Below, piece by piece: positions 1 through 8,905 of a DNA stretch of 64,000 nt. Within the stretch, counting starts at the first letter, position 1. The number at the start of each line of letters is the position of its first letter. Origin of the DNA: Polynucleobacter sp. AP-Ainpum-60-G11 (GTDB taxonomy: Bacteria; Pseudomonadota; Gammaproteobacteria; Burkholderiales; Burkholderiaceae); contig NZ_CP061318.1 of the NCBI RefSeq assembly GCF_018688375.1, positions 124,001-188,000 of the forward strand. Reading direction: 5' to 3'. The notes below the pieces were generated by a model. The model worked only from the letters and a program-made list of their open reading frames with translations, searched no databases and had not been told where the DNA came from. The position numbers were made by a program, and so were the translations under genes.

Positions 1-992
1 GCATCAATCTTGTAGAGCGTGAGGTTAATGCGGTGATCTGTAATGCGCCCCTGCGGAAAGTTATACGTCCGAATACGATCGCTGCGATCACCAGAGCCAA
101 TGAGAGATTTTCTGGTTTGGGCTTCTAGCTGATGCTTTTCACGTTCTCTTGCATCCATGATGCGTGAGACCAGCACCTTCATTGCCTGCTCTCGATTACG
201 ATGTTGACTGCGATCATCTTGACACTCCACTACCGTTCCACTTGGTAGATGTGTGATGCGTACCGCAGAGTCTGTTTTATTAATATGCTGACCACCAGCA
301 CCAGATGCTCTAAAAGTATCAATACGTAGTTCAGCAGGATTAATCTTTACAGCCTCCAATTCATCGGCTTCAGGCATCACTGCTACCGTGCAGGCCGAAG
401 TATGAATACGGCCCTGAGTTTCTGTTTGAGGTACACGTTGCACGCGGTGACCACCTGATTCAAATTTGAGGCGTGAGTAGACAGACTGACCAACTAGGCG
501 AAGAACAACTTCTTTATATCCACCCAGGTCTGATTCGGCAGCATTCACTACTTCTACTCTCCAACCCTGTCGCTCAGCAAAGCGCGTATACATCCTCAGT
601 AAGTCACCAGCAAATAGTGCGCTCTCATCACCACCTGTACCTGCACGAATTTCTAAGAAGACGTTACGCTCATCGTTCACATCTTTAGGTAATAGTAGTT
701 TTTGAAGCACACCCTCAAGCTCTTCCATGGTGGCTTGCGCTTGCTTTTGTTCTTCGTCGGCAAAGTCCCTCATCTCAGGATCTTTGCGCATCTCTTCGGC
801 GGCTTGAGCATCTGCCTCAGCTTGTTTGTATAAGCCAAATTGCTCAACCACCATCGCAATATCTGAATGCTCGCGCGTGAGCTTCCGGTAGTTGTCCATA
901 TCTTTAGTGGACTCTTCGGTGGTTAATAGGGAGTTAAGTTCGGCTAAGCGTGTGTCTAGGTGGTCTAGCTTAGCCCGCATGCTGGGCTTCAT
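1..992 (-). CDS. prfA: Peptide chain release factor 1 (C-terminus cut by window edge)
   Basis: Class I release factor that reads UAA and UAG and triggers peptidyl-tRNA hydrolysis on the ribosome. Reading the minus strand from the ATG at 992 gives about 330 codons open to the window edge; the family is about 360 residues, so only the last part is missing. Visible motifs are the catalytic GGQ at residues about 233-235 and the RF1-type PxT recognition tripeptide (here PQT, about 188-190), which separates it from RF2 (SPF). The stop codon of hemA (993-995) directly abuts this ATG, so the two genes are one transcription unit, the usual hemA-prfA pairing. A second in-frame ATG four codons downstream is an alternative start. 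Confidence 0.95.
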   Translation of the reverse strand, partial: MKPSMRAKLDHLDTRLAELNSLLTTEESTKDMDNYRKLTREHSDIAMVVEQFGLYKQAEADAQAAEEMRKDPEMRDFADEEQKQAQATMEELEGVLQKLLLPKDVNDERNVFLEIRAGTGGDESALFAGDLLRMYTRFAERQGWRVEVVNAAESDLGGYKEVVLRLVGQSVYSRLKFESGGHRVQRVPQTETQGRIHTSACTVAVMPEADELEAVKINPAELRIDTFRASGAGGQHINKTDSAVRITHLPSGTVVECQDDRSQHRNREQAMKVLVSRIMDAREREKHQLEAQTRKSLIGSGDRSDRIRTYNFPQGRITDHRINLTLYKID

Positions 993-2309
993 CTAATGAT
1001 CTTCTGGCTTGGAGTGCGAGGCGAATAATTTAGGAAGCAACTTAATCAGGGCGTCACGCTCAGCGCCATTCGAGTGTTGTAAGGCATGCAATGAACCATG
1101 CAAGAACTTATTGGTTAAGCCTTGGGCCATTGCATTGAGAACCTCTTGGGGATCTTCGCCGCGCATTAATCGTTTCATGGCCCGATCCAACTCCAACTGC
1201 CTTAGGTGTTCACCTTGTTGCTGGATATCTTGAATGAGTGGAACAGTTTTACGGCTCTGCATCCAGTGCATGAAATTACCAACGCGATCTTCAATGATTG
1301 CTTCGGCTTGACTTACAGCGGCTTGACGCAAAGAAGCGCCTGTTTGAATCATCGCACCTAAATCATCTACCGTATAGAGATATACATCATCAAGTCTTGA
1401 TATTTCAGGTTCAAAGTCACGGGGTACTGCCAAGTCAATCATCACCATCGGTTTATGGCGGCGCTGCTTTAGTGCGCTCTCTACCATGCCCAAGCCAATG
1501 ATCGGCAGTGAGGATGCGGTGCTTGAAACAATGATGTCGAATTCATGAAGACGCGAGGGAAGCTCGGATAATTTAAATGACTCTGCTTCAACATCTTGAA
1601 TCGATATCGAGTCCGCTAATTCTTGTCCGCGCTCGATGGTGCGATTGGCAATGGCAACAGCCTTAGGTTTGCGTGCAACGAAATGGGTTGCGCACAAAGT
1701 GATCATGTCACCAGCGCCGATAAACAGAACACGTTGTTCTGCAATACTTTCAAAAATACGTTCAGCTAGTCGAACGGACGCAGCCGCCATCGAAATCGAA
1801 TGAGCACCAATCTCGGTAGAGCCACGAACTTCTTTTGCAACGGCAAAGGTTTTCTGAAAGAGTTGGTTGAGATAAGTACCCAAGACGCCTGCGTCATTTG
1901 CAGTGCGCACAGCATCTTTCATCTGCCCTAAGATTTGGGTTTCACCAATCACCATAGAATCCAATCCACAGGCAACTCTAAAGGCATGACGTACCGCATC
2001 TGATTGCGGTAGCGAGTAAATGTGTGGTTCTAAACTGCTGGGAGCAACCTGTTGAGTTTTTGCTAACCAATCAAAAGTGGCCTCATGCAAGAGACTGGCT
2101 GCATCTGCATCGTTAGCAGCGCAGTACACTTCTGTGCGATTGCAGGTAGACAAAATTGTGGCTTCCGGCAGGCCGGCCTGATTCGCGCCAACGAGATGTT
2201 GGCGAAGATCGTGCAACGCTTCTTGAAGAAATTCAGGGTCAAAGGCGACCTTTTCCCGAATGGCGACCGGCGCTGTGTGATGATTGATGCCGAGTGTCAA
2301 CAACTTCAT
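993..2309 (-). CDS. hemA: Glutamyl-tRNA reductase
   Basis: First enzyme of the C5 tetrapyrrole pathway: NADPH-dependent reduction of glutamyl-tRNA(Glu) to glutamate-1-semialdehyde, leading to heme. The 438 residues match the family length. The N-terminus carries the GINHHTAP signature, the catalytic cysteine lies in STCNRTE (Cys56), and the Rossmann NADPH site reads GAGDM near residue 200. The C-terminal helical dimerisation domain is complete. It is followed without any gap by prfA. Its start codon is one base away from the first ATG of a divergent small membrane-protein gene, so its promoter must lie inside that gene. Confidence 0.97.
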   Translation of the reverse strand: MKLLTLGINHHTAPVAIREKVAFDPEFLQEALHDLRQHLVGANQAGLPEATILSTCNRTEVYCAANDADAASLLHEATFDWLAKTQQVAPSSLEPHIYSLPQSDAVRHAFRVACGLDSMVIGETQILGQMKDAVRTANDAGVLGTYLNQLFQKTFAVAKEVRGSTEIGAHSISMAAASVRLAERIFESIAEQRVLFIGAGDMITLCATHFVARKPKAVAIANRTIERGQELADSISIQDVEAESFKLSELPSRLHEFDIIVSSTASSLPIIGLGMVESALKQRRHKPMVMIDLAVPRDFEPEISRLDDVYLYTVDDLGAMIQTGASLRQAAVSQAEAIIEDRVGNFMHWMQSRKTVPLIQDIQQQGEHLRQLELDRAMKRLMRGEDPQEVLNAMAQGLTNKFLHGSLHALQHSNGAERDALIKLLPKLFASHSKPEDH

Positions 2310-2310
2310 A

Positions 2311-2610
2311 ATGGTGATTATAGATTTGATGGCAGCAATAATGGGGGTAGCAATGGGGTTTTTAGCTTTTCTGGTGATTGGTGGTTTAACTGGCGTATTC
2401 GCCTTAGCTTTTTACCCGGGAGAGCGTAAAGCTAGGCCCAAAATCAAGGGATTCCTCATGGCTGCCTTAATAGGCTTCTTGTCTGCCTTAGCGAGCTCCT
2501 ATGTAGGGCAATTTACAGGCTTCTTTCAGTCTGGACAGATGCTCGAGTGGCTAAGCGCCATAGCCGCCTCGTGCCTTGTAGGCTGCCTCTATGCGGCAGT
2601 AAATAACTAG
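2311..2610 (+). CDS. Small membrane protein of unknown function
   Basis: About 99 residues if begun at the ATG at 2311; ATGs at 2329 and 2341 are also in frame and any of these may be the true start. The protein is almost entirely hydrophobic, with three likely membrane segments: one near the N-terminus ending before a basic [10 protein letters not shown] loop, one after that loop, and one at the C-terminus. I do not recognise a family. It is divergent from hemA (start codons one base apart) and its stop overlaps the end of ung on the other strand by 4 nt. Its hydrophobic pattern and tight fit between two real genes argue it is genuine. Confidence 0.6.
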   Translation: MVIIDLMAAIMGVAMGFLAFLVIGGLTGVFALAFYPGERKARPKIKGFLMAALIGFLSALASSYVGQFTGFFQSGQMLEWLSAIAASCLVGCLYAAVNN

Positions 2611-3383
2611 TTAAATAGTTTGGCCTGAGGGGCCGCGCTGGTGTTTTGCCCGCTTGGGATAGTCCAGCGAATGGGGGTTTCGTGGTGCTCCACTAACCAT
2701 TCATTAGCCTTAGTGAAATGCCCACAACTTGCAATCCCACCCAGCTCCAGGAAGGGTCGATCCGTTTTATAGACGCCAAGCCCAGAGGGGTGGGAGGATT
2801 CCAGAATCAATTGGTTCGGAGCCGCCTCAATCATAGGTAACTTGGATTGGGCATGACCACCCCACAGCATCCAGACTAAATGGGGCTTTTGGAGAGCTAA
2901 GGCGCTAATCAGTCTATCGATCAGAGACTTCCAGCCCAGATTGGTATGGCTACCAGCCTCACCCAATTTGACACTGAGAGCAGTATTGATAAGTAGGACG
3001 CCTTGTTCAGCCCAGGCATGAAGATCGCCATTAGGAAGGGCGCCAAACCCCTCCAGTGCCAGTGCTTTACTGATATTGCGTAAAGAGCTGGGAAATTGCC
3101 GAGAATTCGTCGGAATATCACTCGGGATGGAAAAAGCTAGACCTTGAGCCAGCCCAGGAGAGTGGTAGGGATCCTGTCCCAAAATGACGACCTTGGCCTT
3201 GGTAAGCGGGGTTAATGTCAGCGCTTTGAAGAAATTCCGAGGTTCAGGGCAAATCTTTGCTGCGTCATTGTTTAATTCAGCCCTGAGATTGGTCTGTAGT
3301 TGTTGCCACTCAGGAGATTCGAAATAATCACCGAGCAGGGCGCGCCAGTCCTCAGGAATATCAGCAGCAGAAAACGAATGCAT
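2607..3383 (-). CDS. ung: Uracil-DNA glycosylase, family 1
   Basis: Removes uracil from DNA to start base-excision repair. The 258 residues contain the water-activating motif GQDPYH at 69-74 (catalytic Asp71), an FFKAL-type element near 51-55, and the C-terminal HPSGLGVY loop where family 1 enzymes have HPS followed by the DNA-intercalating leucine. Length is slightly above the E. coli enzyme (229) because of short N- and C-terminal extensions. The ATG overlaps the stop of the M61 peptidase gene by one base, so the two are translationally linked. Confidence 0.96.
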   Translation of the reverse strand: MHSFSAADIPEDWRALLGDYFESPEWQQLQTNLRAELNNDAAKICPEPRNFFKALTLTPLTKAKVVILGQDPYHSPGLAQGLAFSIPSDIPTNSRQFPSSLRNISKALALEGFGALPNGDLHAWAEQGVLLINTALSVKLGEAGSHTNLGWKSLIDRLISALALQKPHLVWMLWGGHAQSKLPMIEAAPNQLILESSHPSGLGVYKTDRPFLELGGIASCGHFTKANEWLVEHHETPIRWTIPSGQNTSAAPQAKLFN

Positions 3384-5167
3384 TACTCAGCTGGAGTGAG
3401 TGTGTACTGAGTTGGGATTTGATCACCCTCAAGAAAAGTCATGCATTCATGTTCTAGATCATCTCGGTAAAAACAAATCTGAATTACTTGTCCTGATATC
3501 AGGCTGGATAAGACCTTATCCCATCGAGCAGCAGTAACGCGCTCACCATTGATGCTAGCTAGGAGATCTCCGGTAGCTAGACCAGCCAATTGCGCGGCAC
3601 CACCGTCGAGTACATGGGTTACCTTTAGCCAGCCGGCTACTTCGGTATGACGCAGCCCAAGTTGCAATTTAATTTGCTCAAGCTTGGAATGGGTTTTTTG
3701 TTTCACTGAAATAGTTTGGGAATCAATCCATTTCTGAATGGGAATATCTTCAGCGCCAAAAATGTAGCGGGATTGAAATTCATTCCAAGTTTTATTAAAT
3801 CCTGTACCCAGAAGTATTTGCATTAAGTTATCGAGACCATCTTCGGCAATTCCATCAAGCGTGACACCATGGGTTTGCCAGATGAGGCGCATCAAATCAT
3901 CTAGCGATTGACGGTTGTTGGTGAATGCGCGAATCTTAAGATCTAAACCTAAGGCGAGCAATGCACCTTTCCCGTAATAGCTGACAACTGCGTTCGGAGT
4001 GTTCTCGTCCGCTTGGTAATACTTAGTCCAGGCATCAAAAGAGCTATCCGCCAGGCTTTGCTTTAGTCGACCCGGCCCACGCAAAATACCATTCCAATTA
4101 TTAGCGACTAGCTTGAGGTAGGTTTTGAGATCGATGCGTTTGCTGCGGAATAATTGCAGATCATCGTAGTAACTCGTAAAGCCTTCAAATAGCCACAGTA
4201 AGCGGGTATGGTTTCTGCGATCGAGTTCATAAGGCTGAAATGCTTTGGGCTGAATCCGTTTGACTAGCCAAGCATGAAAATACTCATGACTACAAAGACC
4301 TAAAAACTCACGATAGGATGCTTCATCCAAAGGAGTTTTGACTTGAGGAATCTGATCACGACGGCACAGCAGTGCAGTACTGTTGCGATGTTCAAGTCCG
4401 CCATATCCAGAAAGAACCGCATTGACCAAAAATAAATAATTCTGGAAAGGCGCCTTCTTTATCTTAGGCTCAAAGAGATTGATTGTGCAAGAGCAGATAG
4501 CTTGCAGATCTGTTGCTAAACGCTCAAGATCAATTTCATGAATGCAGCCCTGAATCGCCATGCTGTGCGACACGCCATTGGATTTCCAGTGGGAAATTTG
4601 AAACTCACCCATCGCAATCGGATGATCCAGTAGATCGTCATAATTTTTGGCGAGATAAAAACCATAACCTTGACTATCCACTTTGGCTGGCTGCAAACCT
4701 GTCTGAACAGTCCAAGAATTCGCACAAGTATCTTTAGGTGGAATCAATACTAAGGCACATGGCAAAGACTCTTGACCTTTGACTGCCAAACATAAACTAC
4801 TTGGATTAATAAACGCACGTTCAGTATCGAGATAAGCTGCGCGTACAGAAGTATCAAATGCATATACCGTTATGAGAATTTCTACTGCACCAGCTACCTT
4901 GGGCAGGCGCCACTGATCGTTGTCGATTCTTTCTAACTGCAGTGCTTCGTGCGGGTTATCAATCGAAAACGCTTCAATCGTTTCAATTTGCTTACTAAAG
5001 TCGCGAATTAAATAGCTACCTGGAATCCAGGCAGGCATTTGCAGAATCTGCCCATTTGGCAATGGGTTCTCAATACGTAATTTCACGTGAAAGCGGTGAC
5101 CATGCAGATCTGCCGCCCAAATGGTGTATTGGATTACTGGTAGATCAGAGGTATCTAATTTGTTCAT
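3383..5167 (-). CDS. M61 family peptidase with PDZ domain
   Basis: Zinc metallopeptidase of the M61 (glycyl aminopeptidase) family, 594 residues. An N-terminal beta domain (about 10-190) precedes the gluzincin catalytic domain with HEYFHAW at 294-300 (HExxH zinc ligands) and the downstream Glu in WLFEGF (about 328). A PDZ domain covers about 500-575 with the LAGLATGDLL core typical of substrate-binding PDZ modules. No signal peptide is evident, so it is probably cytoplasmic. It lies between the dsbC-like gene (12 nt upstream) and ung (1-nt overlap). The physiological substrate is unknown; the family assignment is firm. Confidence 0.92.
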   Translation of the reverse strand: MNKLDTSDLPVIQYTIWAADLHGHRFHVKLRIENPLPNGQILQMPAWIPGSYLIRDFSKQIETIEAFSIDNPHEALQLERIDNDQWRLPKVAGAVEILITVYAFDTSVRAAYLDTERAFINPSSLCLAVKGQESLPCALVLIPPKDTCANSWTVQTGLQPAKVDSQGYGFYLAKNYDDLLDHPIAMGEFQISHWKSNGVSHSMAIQGCIHEIDLERLATDLQAICSCTINLFEPKIKKAPFQNYLFLVNAVLSGYGGLEHRNSTALLCRRDQIPQVKTPLDEASYREFLGLCSHEYFHAWLVKRIQPKAFQPYELDRRNHTRLLWLFEGFTSYYDDLQLFRSKRIDLKTYLKLVANNWNGILRGPGRLKQSLADSSFDAWTKYYQADENTPNAVVSYYGKGALLALGLDLKIRAFTNNRQSLDDLMRLIWQTHGVTLDGIAEDGLDNLMQILLGTGFNKTWNEFQSRYIFGAEDIPIQKWIDSQTISVKQKTHSKLEQIKLQLGLRHTEVAGWLKVTHVLDGGAAQLAGLATGDLLASINGERVTAARWDKVLSSLISGQVIQICFYRDDLEHECMTFLEGDQIPTQYTLTPAE

Positions 5168-5179
5168 AAGCTCGACCTA

Positions 5180-5896
5180 TTACTTCAGACTACTAAATTT
5201 CTTTTCAATATCAGTGATTTGAACGGCACCTGGAAAGCGGCTGCCATCAGTAAAGAAAATAGTAGGAGTGCCAGTAATGCCGTAGGTCTTAGCAAAGGTC
5301 ATATTCTTATCTAAAGGAGTGGCACAGTCACTTTTTCCACTCGGCACAATGCCATTGATCATCCAATCAATGTAGGCCTTCTGAGGGTCAGCGGAACACC
5401 AAATTTGTTTGGACTTCTGCGCGGAGTCTGGCGACAAAATCGGAATGAGATAGGTATAGATAGTGACGTTGTCTAATTGTTGAAGTGATTTCTCAAGGCG
5501 CTTGCAGTAACCGCAATTGGGATCGGAGAAAATAGCCAGCTGTCGACTGCCATTACCACGTACTGCTTTTAACGCATTCGCTGGAACGAGTTCAGACCAT
5601 TTAATGCGATTCAAGTCCGCTTGTTTTTGTTCGGTAATATTTTTTCCTGTAGCGATCTCAATGATTTCACCCTGGATTAAATATTTGCTGCTCGCATCGG
5701 TGTAAAACACATCATTTCCCACCAGTACTTCGTATATGCCGGGAATAGGTGATAGGGAAACACTTTTAATTTTGGCATTGGCGCCAATCTTTTTTTGCAA
5801 TTCAGTACGAACCTGTTGTTCCGATTGCGCGTTAACCATCCCGGCTACTAAAGTGAGAGAGCAAGCTAAAGTAATAATAGAAATTAATTTATTCAA
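5180..5896 (-). CDS. dsbC: Periplasmic thiol:disulfide isomerase, DsbC/DsbG type
   Basis: Isomerises wrong disulfides in periplasmic proteins. I choose a TTG start at 5896: a GGAG lies 9 nt upstream, and the protein then opens with a textbook signal peptide (Lys at position 3, a hydrophobic run, cleavage near VNA-QS). The ATG at 5905 has GGAG touching it, too close for a ribosome site; an ATG at 5923 adds a non-signal-like leader. Mature domains are an N-terminal DsbC dimerisation region (about 30-90) and a thioredoxin fold with the CGYC active site (about 128-131) and the cis-Pro segment GTPTIFF. The C-terminal fold is complete. It overlaps the end of the UbiH-type gene by 8 nt with this start. 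Confidence 0.88.
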   Translation of the reverse strand: MNKLISIITLACSLTLVAGMVNAQSEQQVRTELQKKIGANAKIKSVSLSPIPGIYEVLVGNDVFYTDASSKYLIQGEIIEIATGKNITEQKQADLNRIKWSELVPANALKAVRGNGSRQLAIFSDPNCGYCKRLEKSLQQLDNVTIYTYLIPILSPDSAQKSKQIWCSADPQKAYIDWMINGIVPSGKSDCATPLDKNMTFAKTYGITGTPTIFFTDGSRFPGAVQITDIEKKFSSLK

Positions 5897-7163
5897 AATC
5901 AGCATCTCCAAGGGCGCGTTCAATTAGGCGCCGTTTAATAAAGTGACTACGATTGACGAGGCCTAGGCCCCAATTGCGCAATTGTTTCTCTGTGCCGCTG
6001 CTGGCTGAAAATAACTTCTTGAGTTTGTCCGTCACCCAGAGTAGCGCGCTAGTGTCGCCTTGACGCTGACGCTCATAACGACGCAGCAGTACTTTGTCGT
6101 TTGGTAGGCGGAAAGATTCTCGTTTGCCTAAAATATTTAATAGTGTTGCTACGTCCCGTAATCCCAGGTTCAAACCCTGCCCTGCTAGTGGATGCATCAC
6201 ATGTGCGGCATCTCCAATGAGCGCTACTTTGGGGTTCTCATCGGGTCCGATAAAACGACTCGCACGAATTCTTCTGAGAGGAAAGGCGGCTGGTGTTGAA
6301 TTGAGCGCAAGTGATCCCAGTTGCTTCACTATTTCCCCGTTGGCAATGGAGGAAAACTTTTCCGTCCATGCTGCTTGATCTAGCTTTAAAAGTTCTGCAG
6401 CATTTTCTGGTGAAGTTGACCACACCATCGAGACTTGTTTATTTGGTAATGGCAACATTGCAACGATATCGCCGCCCGGCAAAAACCATTGGTAGGCGGT
6501 TTCTAGATGTGCGTTACTGCAAATCCAATTAGCCACTACGGCACTTTGTGAATAACTTTCTTCTTTTGTAGAAATACCTAACTCAGCGCGTATGGGTGAA
6601 TTAGCACCATCAGCGGCAATGACGAGTTGGGCGCGTAAGGTGGATCCATTTGCAAGATGGAGGGTGGCTCCATCTGAATCCACCTGAATACTTTCTACAG
6701 CGTCATTGATGCGCTCTAATTTATTTTGGAAGCGTGAGGCTTGATCTAGGGTGTGTTCAATCACATTCGATTCGCCAATCCAGGCTAACTGAGGTGTCCC
6801 CGCTTCAAAAGCAGACAGATGCAACTGGTCATGTTTTTCTCCACGATCGCCAAAAATTCGCATATCTCGAACGGGTTGCATACGACTGTGATCAACCGCA
6901 TCCCAAATCTGAAGATGGGCTAATAGCTTTTGGGTGCTGGGAGAGAAAGCGTAAATGCGTTGCCCCCACTGCTCCCCCTGAGGAGCGGGAACGGCTTGCC
7001 CTAAGTCAGGTGCAATTTGAATGGTTTGCAGACCAAGCTGCGCTAGACCTAAGGCGCAGGCCTTACCCGCTATACCTCCACCCACTACAGCGACATCGAT
7101 TGTCCGCATTTGGGAGGTATTTTTGGGCAATTTAGCTGAGTTATTTTGGAGAACTTCTGACAT
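5889..7163 (-). CDS. FAD-dependent ubiquinone hydroxylase, UbiH/UbiF/VisC family
   Basis: Flavoprotein monooxygenase expected to hydroxylate the ring of a ubiquinone precursor. The 424 residues have the N-terminal FAD-binding [14 protein letters not shown] motif (about 28-41) and the C-terminal FAD/ribityl motif [18 protein letters not shown] (about 316-333), both diagnostic of the UbiH/COQ6 family. Which ring position it modifies (UbiH, UbiI or UbiF role) cannot be settled from sequence; note that a separate Coq7-type C6 hydroxylase is encoded at 22855. The region before the FAD motif is about 17 residues longer than usual, so an internal start is possible. It is divergent from ychF with only 39 bases between starts. 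Confidence 0.9.
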   Translation of the reverse strand: MSEVLQNNSAKLPKNTSQMRTIDVAVVGGGIAGKACALGLAQLGLQTIQIAPDLGQAVPAPQGEQWGQRIYAFSPSTQKLLAHLQIWDAVDHSRMQPVRDMRIFGDRGEKHDQLHLSAFEAGTPQLAWIGESNVIEHTLDQASRFQNKLERINDAVESIQVDSDGATLHLANGSTLRAQLVIAADGANSPIRAELGISTKEESYSQSAVVANWICSNAHLETAYQWFLPGGDIVAMLPLPNKQVSMVWSTSPENAAELLKLDQAAWTEKFSSIANGEIVKQLGSLALNSTPAAFPLRRIRASRFIGPDENPKVALIGDAAHVMHPLAGQGLNLGLRDVATLLNILGKRESFRLPNDKVLLRRYERQRQGDTSALLWVTDKLKKLFSASSGTEKQLRNWGLGLVNRSHFIKRRLIERALGDADFE

Positions 7164-7190
7164 ATCTCGATGATATCGAAACTAGCCCTT

Positions 7191-7196
7191 TACAAT
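7191..7196 (+). promoter_or_regulatory. Candidate -10 element of ychF
   Basis: TACAAT lies six bases before the ychF ATG (7203). There is no convincing -35 at the right distance and no Shine-Dalgarno sequence before the ATG. If this is the -10 box, transcription would start at or next to the ATG, giving a leaderless mRNA. Assignment rests only on the -10 match. Confidence 0.35.
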
Positions 7197-7202
7197 ACGG
7201 CT

Positions 7203-8297
7203 ATGTCTTTGAAATGTGGCATCGTCGGCCTGCCTAACGTCGGCAAATCTACCCTCTTTAACGCGCTTACCAAAGCTGGAATCGCGGCAGAAAACTATCC
7301 TTTCTGCACGATCGAGCCTAATGTGGGCGTGGTCGAGGTTCCTGACCCCCGTCTAGCCGCTTTGGCTGAAATCGTGAAGCCTGAGCGCATCCTGCCTGCA
7401 GCCGTCGAGTTTGTCGATATTGCGGGTTTGGTGGCTGGAGCATCTAAAGGTGAGGGTCTTGGAAATCAATTTTTAGCGAATATTCGCGAAACTGATGCCA
7501 TTACCCATGTGGTGCGCTGTTTTGAGGATGCGAACGTGATTCACGTAGCAGGCAAGATCGACCCGATCTCCGATATCGCGGTGATTGATACCGAGCTGGC
7601 CTTATCTGACTTAAGCACCGTGGAAAAAACTCTGCAGCGCTCTAGCAAGGCAGCTAAGTCAGGCAATGATAAAGAGGCGGCAGCTTTGGTGGCTGTGCTA
7701 ACTAAGGTACAGGCCCATTTAGATCAAGCTCAGCCAGTACGTAGCCTGAAACTGACTGACGAAGAAAATCTACTTTTAAAGCCTTTGTGTCTGATCACAG
7801 CAAAACCAGCGATGTATATCGCCAACGTCAAAGAAGATGGCTTTGACAATAATCCGCATTTAGAGGCAGTGATTCAGCATGCAGCTAAAGAGGGTGCTCC
7901 AGTGGTTGCGGTATGTGCAGCTATCGAGGCCGAGATTGCTGATTTAGATGATGCCGACAAGGTTGAGTTCTTGGCAGACCTCGGCATGGAAGAGTCTGGA
8001 TTAGATCGTGTGATTCGTGCAGGGTATAAGTTATTAGGCTTGCAGACTTACTTTACGGCCGGTGTTAAAGAGGTTCGCGCCTGGACAATTCATCAGGGCG
8101 ATACTGCTCCACAGGCTGCCGGGGTGATTCATACAGACTTTGAGCGTGGCTTTATTCGTGCCCAAACTATTGCATTTGAAGATTTCATTCAATTCAAGGG
8201 CGAGTCTGGTGCCAAAGAGGCTGGCAAAATGCGGGCTGAAGGCAAAGAGTATGTCGTTAAAGATGGTGACGTCTTGAACTTCCTCTTTAACGTTTAA
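7203..8297 (+). CDS. ychF: Redox-regulated ATPase / ribosome-binding GTPase-like protein YchF
   Basis: Obg-family P-loop protein of the YchF/OLA1 group that binds ribosomes and prefers ATP. The start at 7203 gives [16 protein letters not shown], the conserved N-terminus; an upstream in-frame ATG at 7170 would add 11 unconserved residues. At 364 residues the length is standard. Visible are the P-loop (GLPNVGKS, about 8-15), switch region [17 protein letters not shown], and a C-terminal TGS domain ending [12 protein letters not shown]. It is followed by a strong terminator and so seems monocistronic. Confidence 0.96.
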   Translation: MSLKCGIVGLPNVGKSTLFNALTKAGIAAENYPFCTIEPNVGVVEVPDPRLAALAEIVKPERILPAAVEFVDIAGLVAGASKGEGLGNQFLANIRETDAITHVVRCFEDANVIHVAGKIDPISDIAVIDTELALSDLSTVEKTLQRSSKAAKSGNDKEAAALVAVLTKVQAHLDQAQPVRSLKLTDEENLLLKPLCLITAKPAMYIANVKEDGFDNNPHLEAVIQHAAKEGAPVVAVCAAIEAEIADLDDADKVEFLADLGMEESGLDRVIRAGYKLLGLQTYFTAGVKEVRAWTIHQGDTAPQAAGVIHTDFERGFIRAQTIAFEDFIQFKGESGAKEAGKMRAEGKEYVVKDGDVLNFLFNV

Positions 8298-8314
8298 ACC
8301 AGCATTACCAAATG

Positions 8315-8342
8315 AAAAAGCCCTTACTTGTAAGGGCTTTTT
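8315..8342 (+). terminator. Rho-independent terminator of ychF
   Basis: AAAAAGCCCTTAC and its mirror GTAAGGGCTTTTT form a perfect stem with a 2-nt loop, flanked by A and T tracts on either side. It can stop transcription from both directions and lies between ychF (+) and the winged-helix gene (-), whose ends face each other. Confidence 0.9.
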
Positions 8343-8358
8343 GCTTTGTTTAAAGTGC

Positions 8359-8709
8359 TTAACTTTCTTTGACGGCCTTTGCTAAACACTTAGAGATCTC
8401 TTCATAGCGCTTGATAGCAATCTTGCTGGGAACCACTTCCTTTTTTCGACCATCTTCATTTTCGACCATCTTGATGTAACCCATGGCGCTGAGATTCTTC
8501 AGTCGTCCATGCAGGGTTGCCTGGGAGCCAAGCTCAGAGAGAGAAATCAGGTCTCCCACCAAAATAGATTGCTTAGCATCAAAGCTCAAAATAATTTTAT
8601 CTAGAAGATTTTCTTCAATGTAGCCGAGTTTCTTGCCGGAATTGATGCGATCTAGAGCATCAATGAGATTTAAAAAACGAATGTAGCAAGAAGATTTGGT
8701 GGTGGACAT
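8359..8709 (-). CDS. Winged-helix transcriptional regulator (MarR-like)
   Basis: 116 residues with a wHTH pattern: an N-terminal helix, then a helix-turn-helix around residues 50-80 (LVGDLISLSELGSQATLHGRLKNL) and a wing with MVENEDGRKKEV. The overall layout is that of MarR-type or related DNA-binding proteins; no effector site is recognisable. It is convergent with ychF. A TATAAT on the minus strand at 8732-8727 gives it its own promoter. The region in front holds the decayed membrane gene, so a target is not obvious. Family call is firm, function unknown. Confidence 0.75.
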   Translation of the reverse strand: MSTTKSSCYIRFLNLIDALDRINSGKKLGYIEENLLDKIILSFDAKQSILVGDLISLSELGSQATLHGRLKNLSAMGYIKMVENEDGRKKEVVPSKIAIKRYEEISKCLAKAVKES

Positions 8710-8726
8710 GTCTCGTTATCGATGTA

Positions 8727-8732
8727 ATTATA
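8727..8732 (-). promoter_or_regulatory. Candidate -10 box of the winged-helix gene
   Basis: Reads TATAAT on the minus strand, about 18 bases before the ATG at 8709. No clear -35 was found at 16-18 bp, so this is a -10 match only. Short TTAGTGTTAG repeats lie just beyond it (about 8748-8760) and could bind a regulator. Confidence 0.4.
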
Positions 8733-8792
8733 GGCTATTAGCTTAAGGGTTAGTGTTAGTTTATTCCCTAATATATGGACTGGTACTATGGG

Positions 8793-8905
8793 GTCAATAC
8801 AAAATAAATAACCATGCTGATAGTCATGAAAAAAATACTCCCAGAGCGGATTTTACGCTTTTTGATTAGTGCGCTAGCATACACAATTTTTTATTTTGTA
8901 TCGAC
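8793..8905. repeat. 16-bp near-perfect inverted repeat pair
   Basis: The arms 8793-8808 and 8890-8905 are reverse complements at 15 of 16 positions (core ATACAAAATAAA and its complement). They enclose 81 bases that include the 5' end of the decayed membrane gene. No transposase is encoded and no clear target-site duplication is present beyond a shared ATGG near both outer edges. It could be a small mobile-element remnant, a regulator site pair, or chance in AT-rich DNA. Confidence 0.5.
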
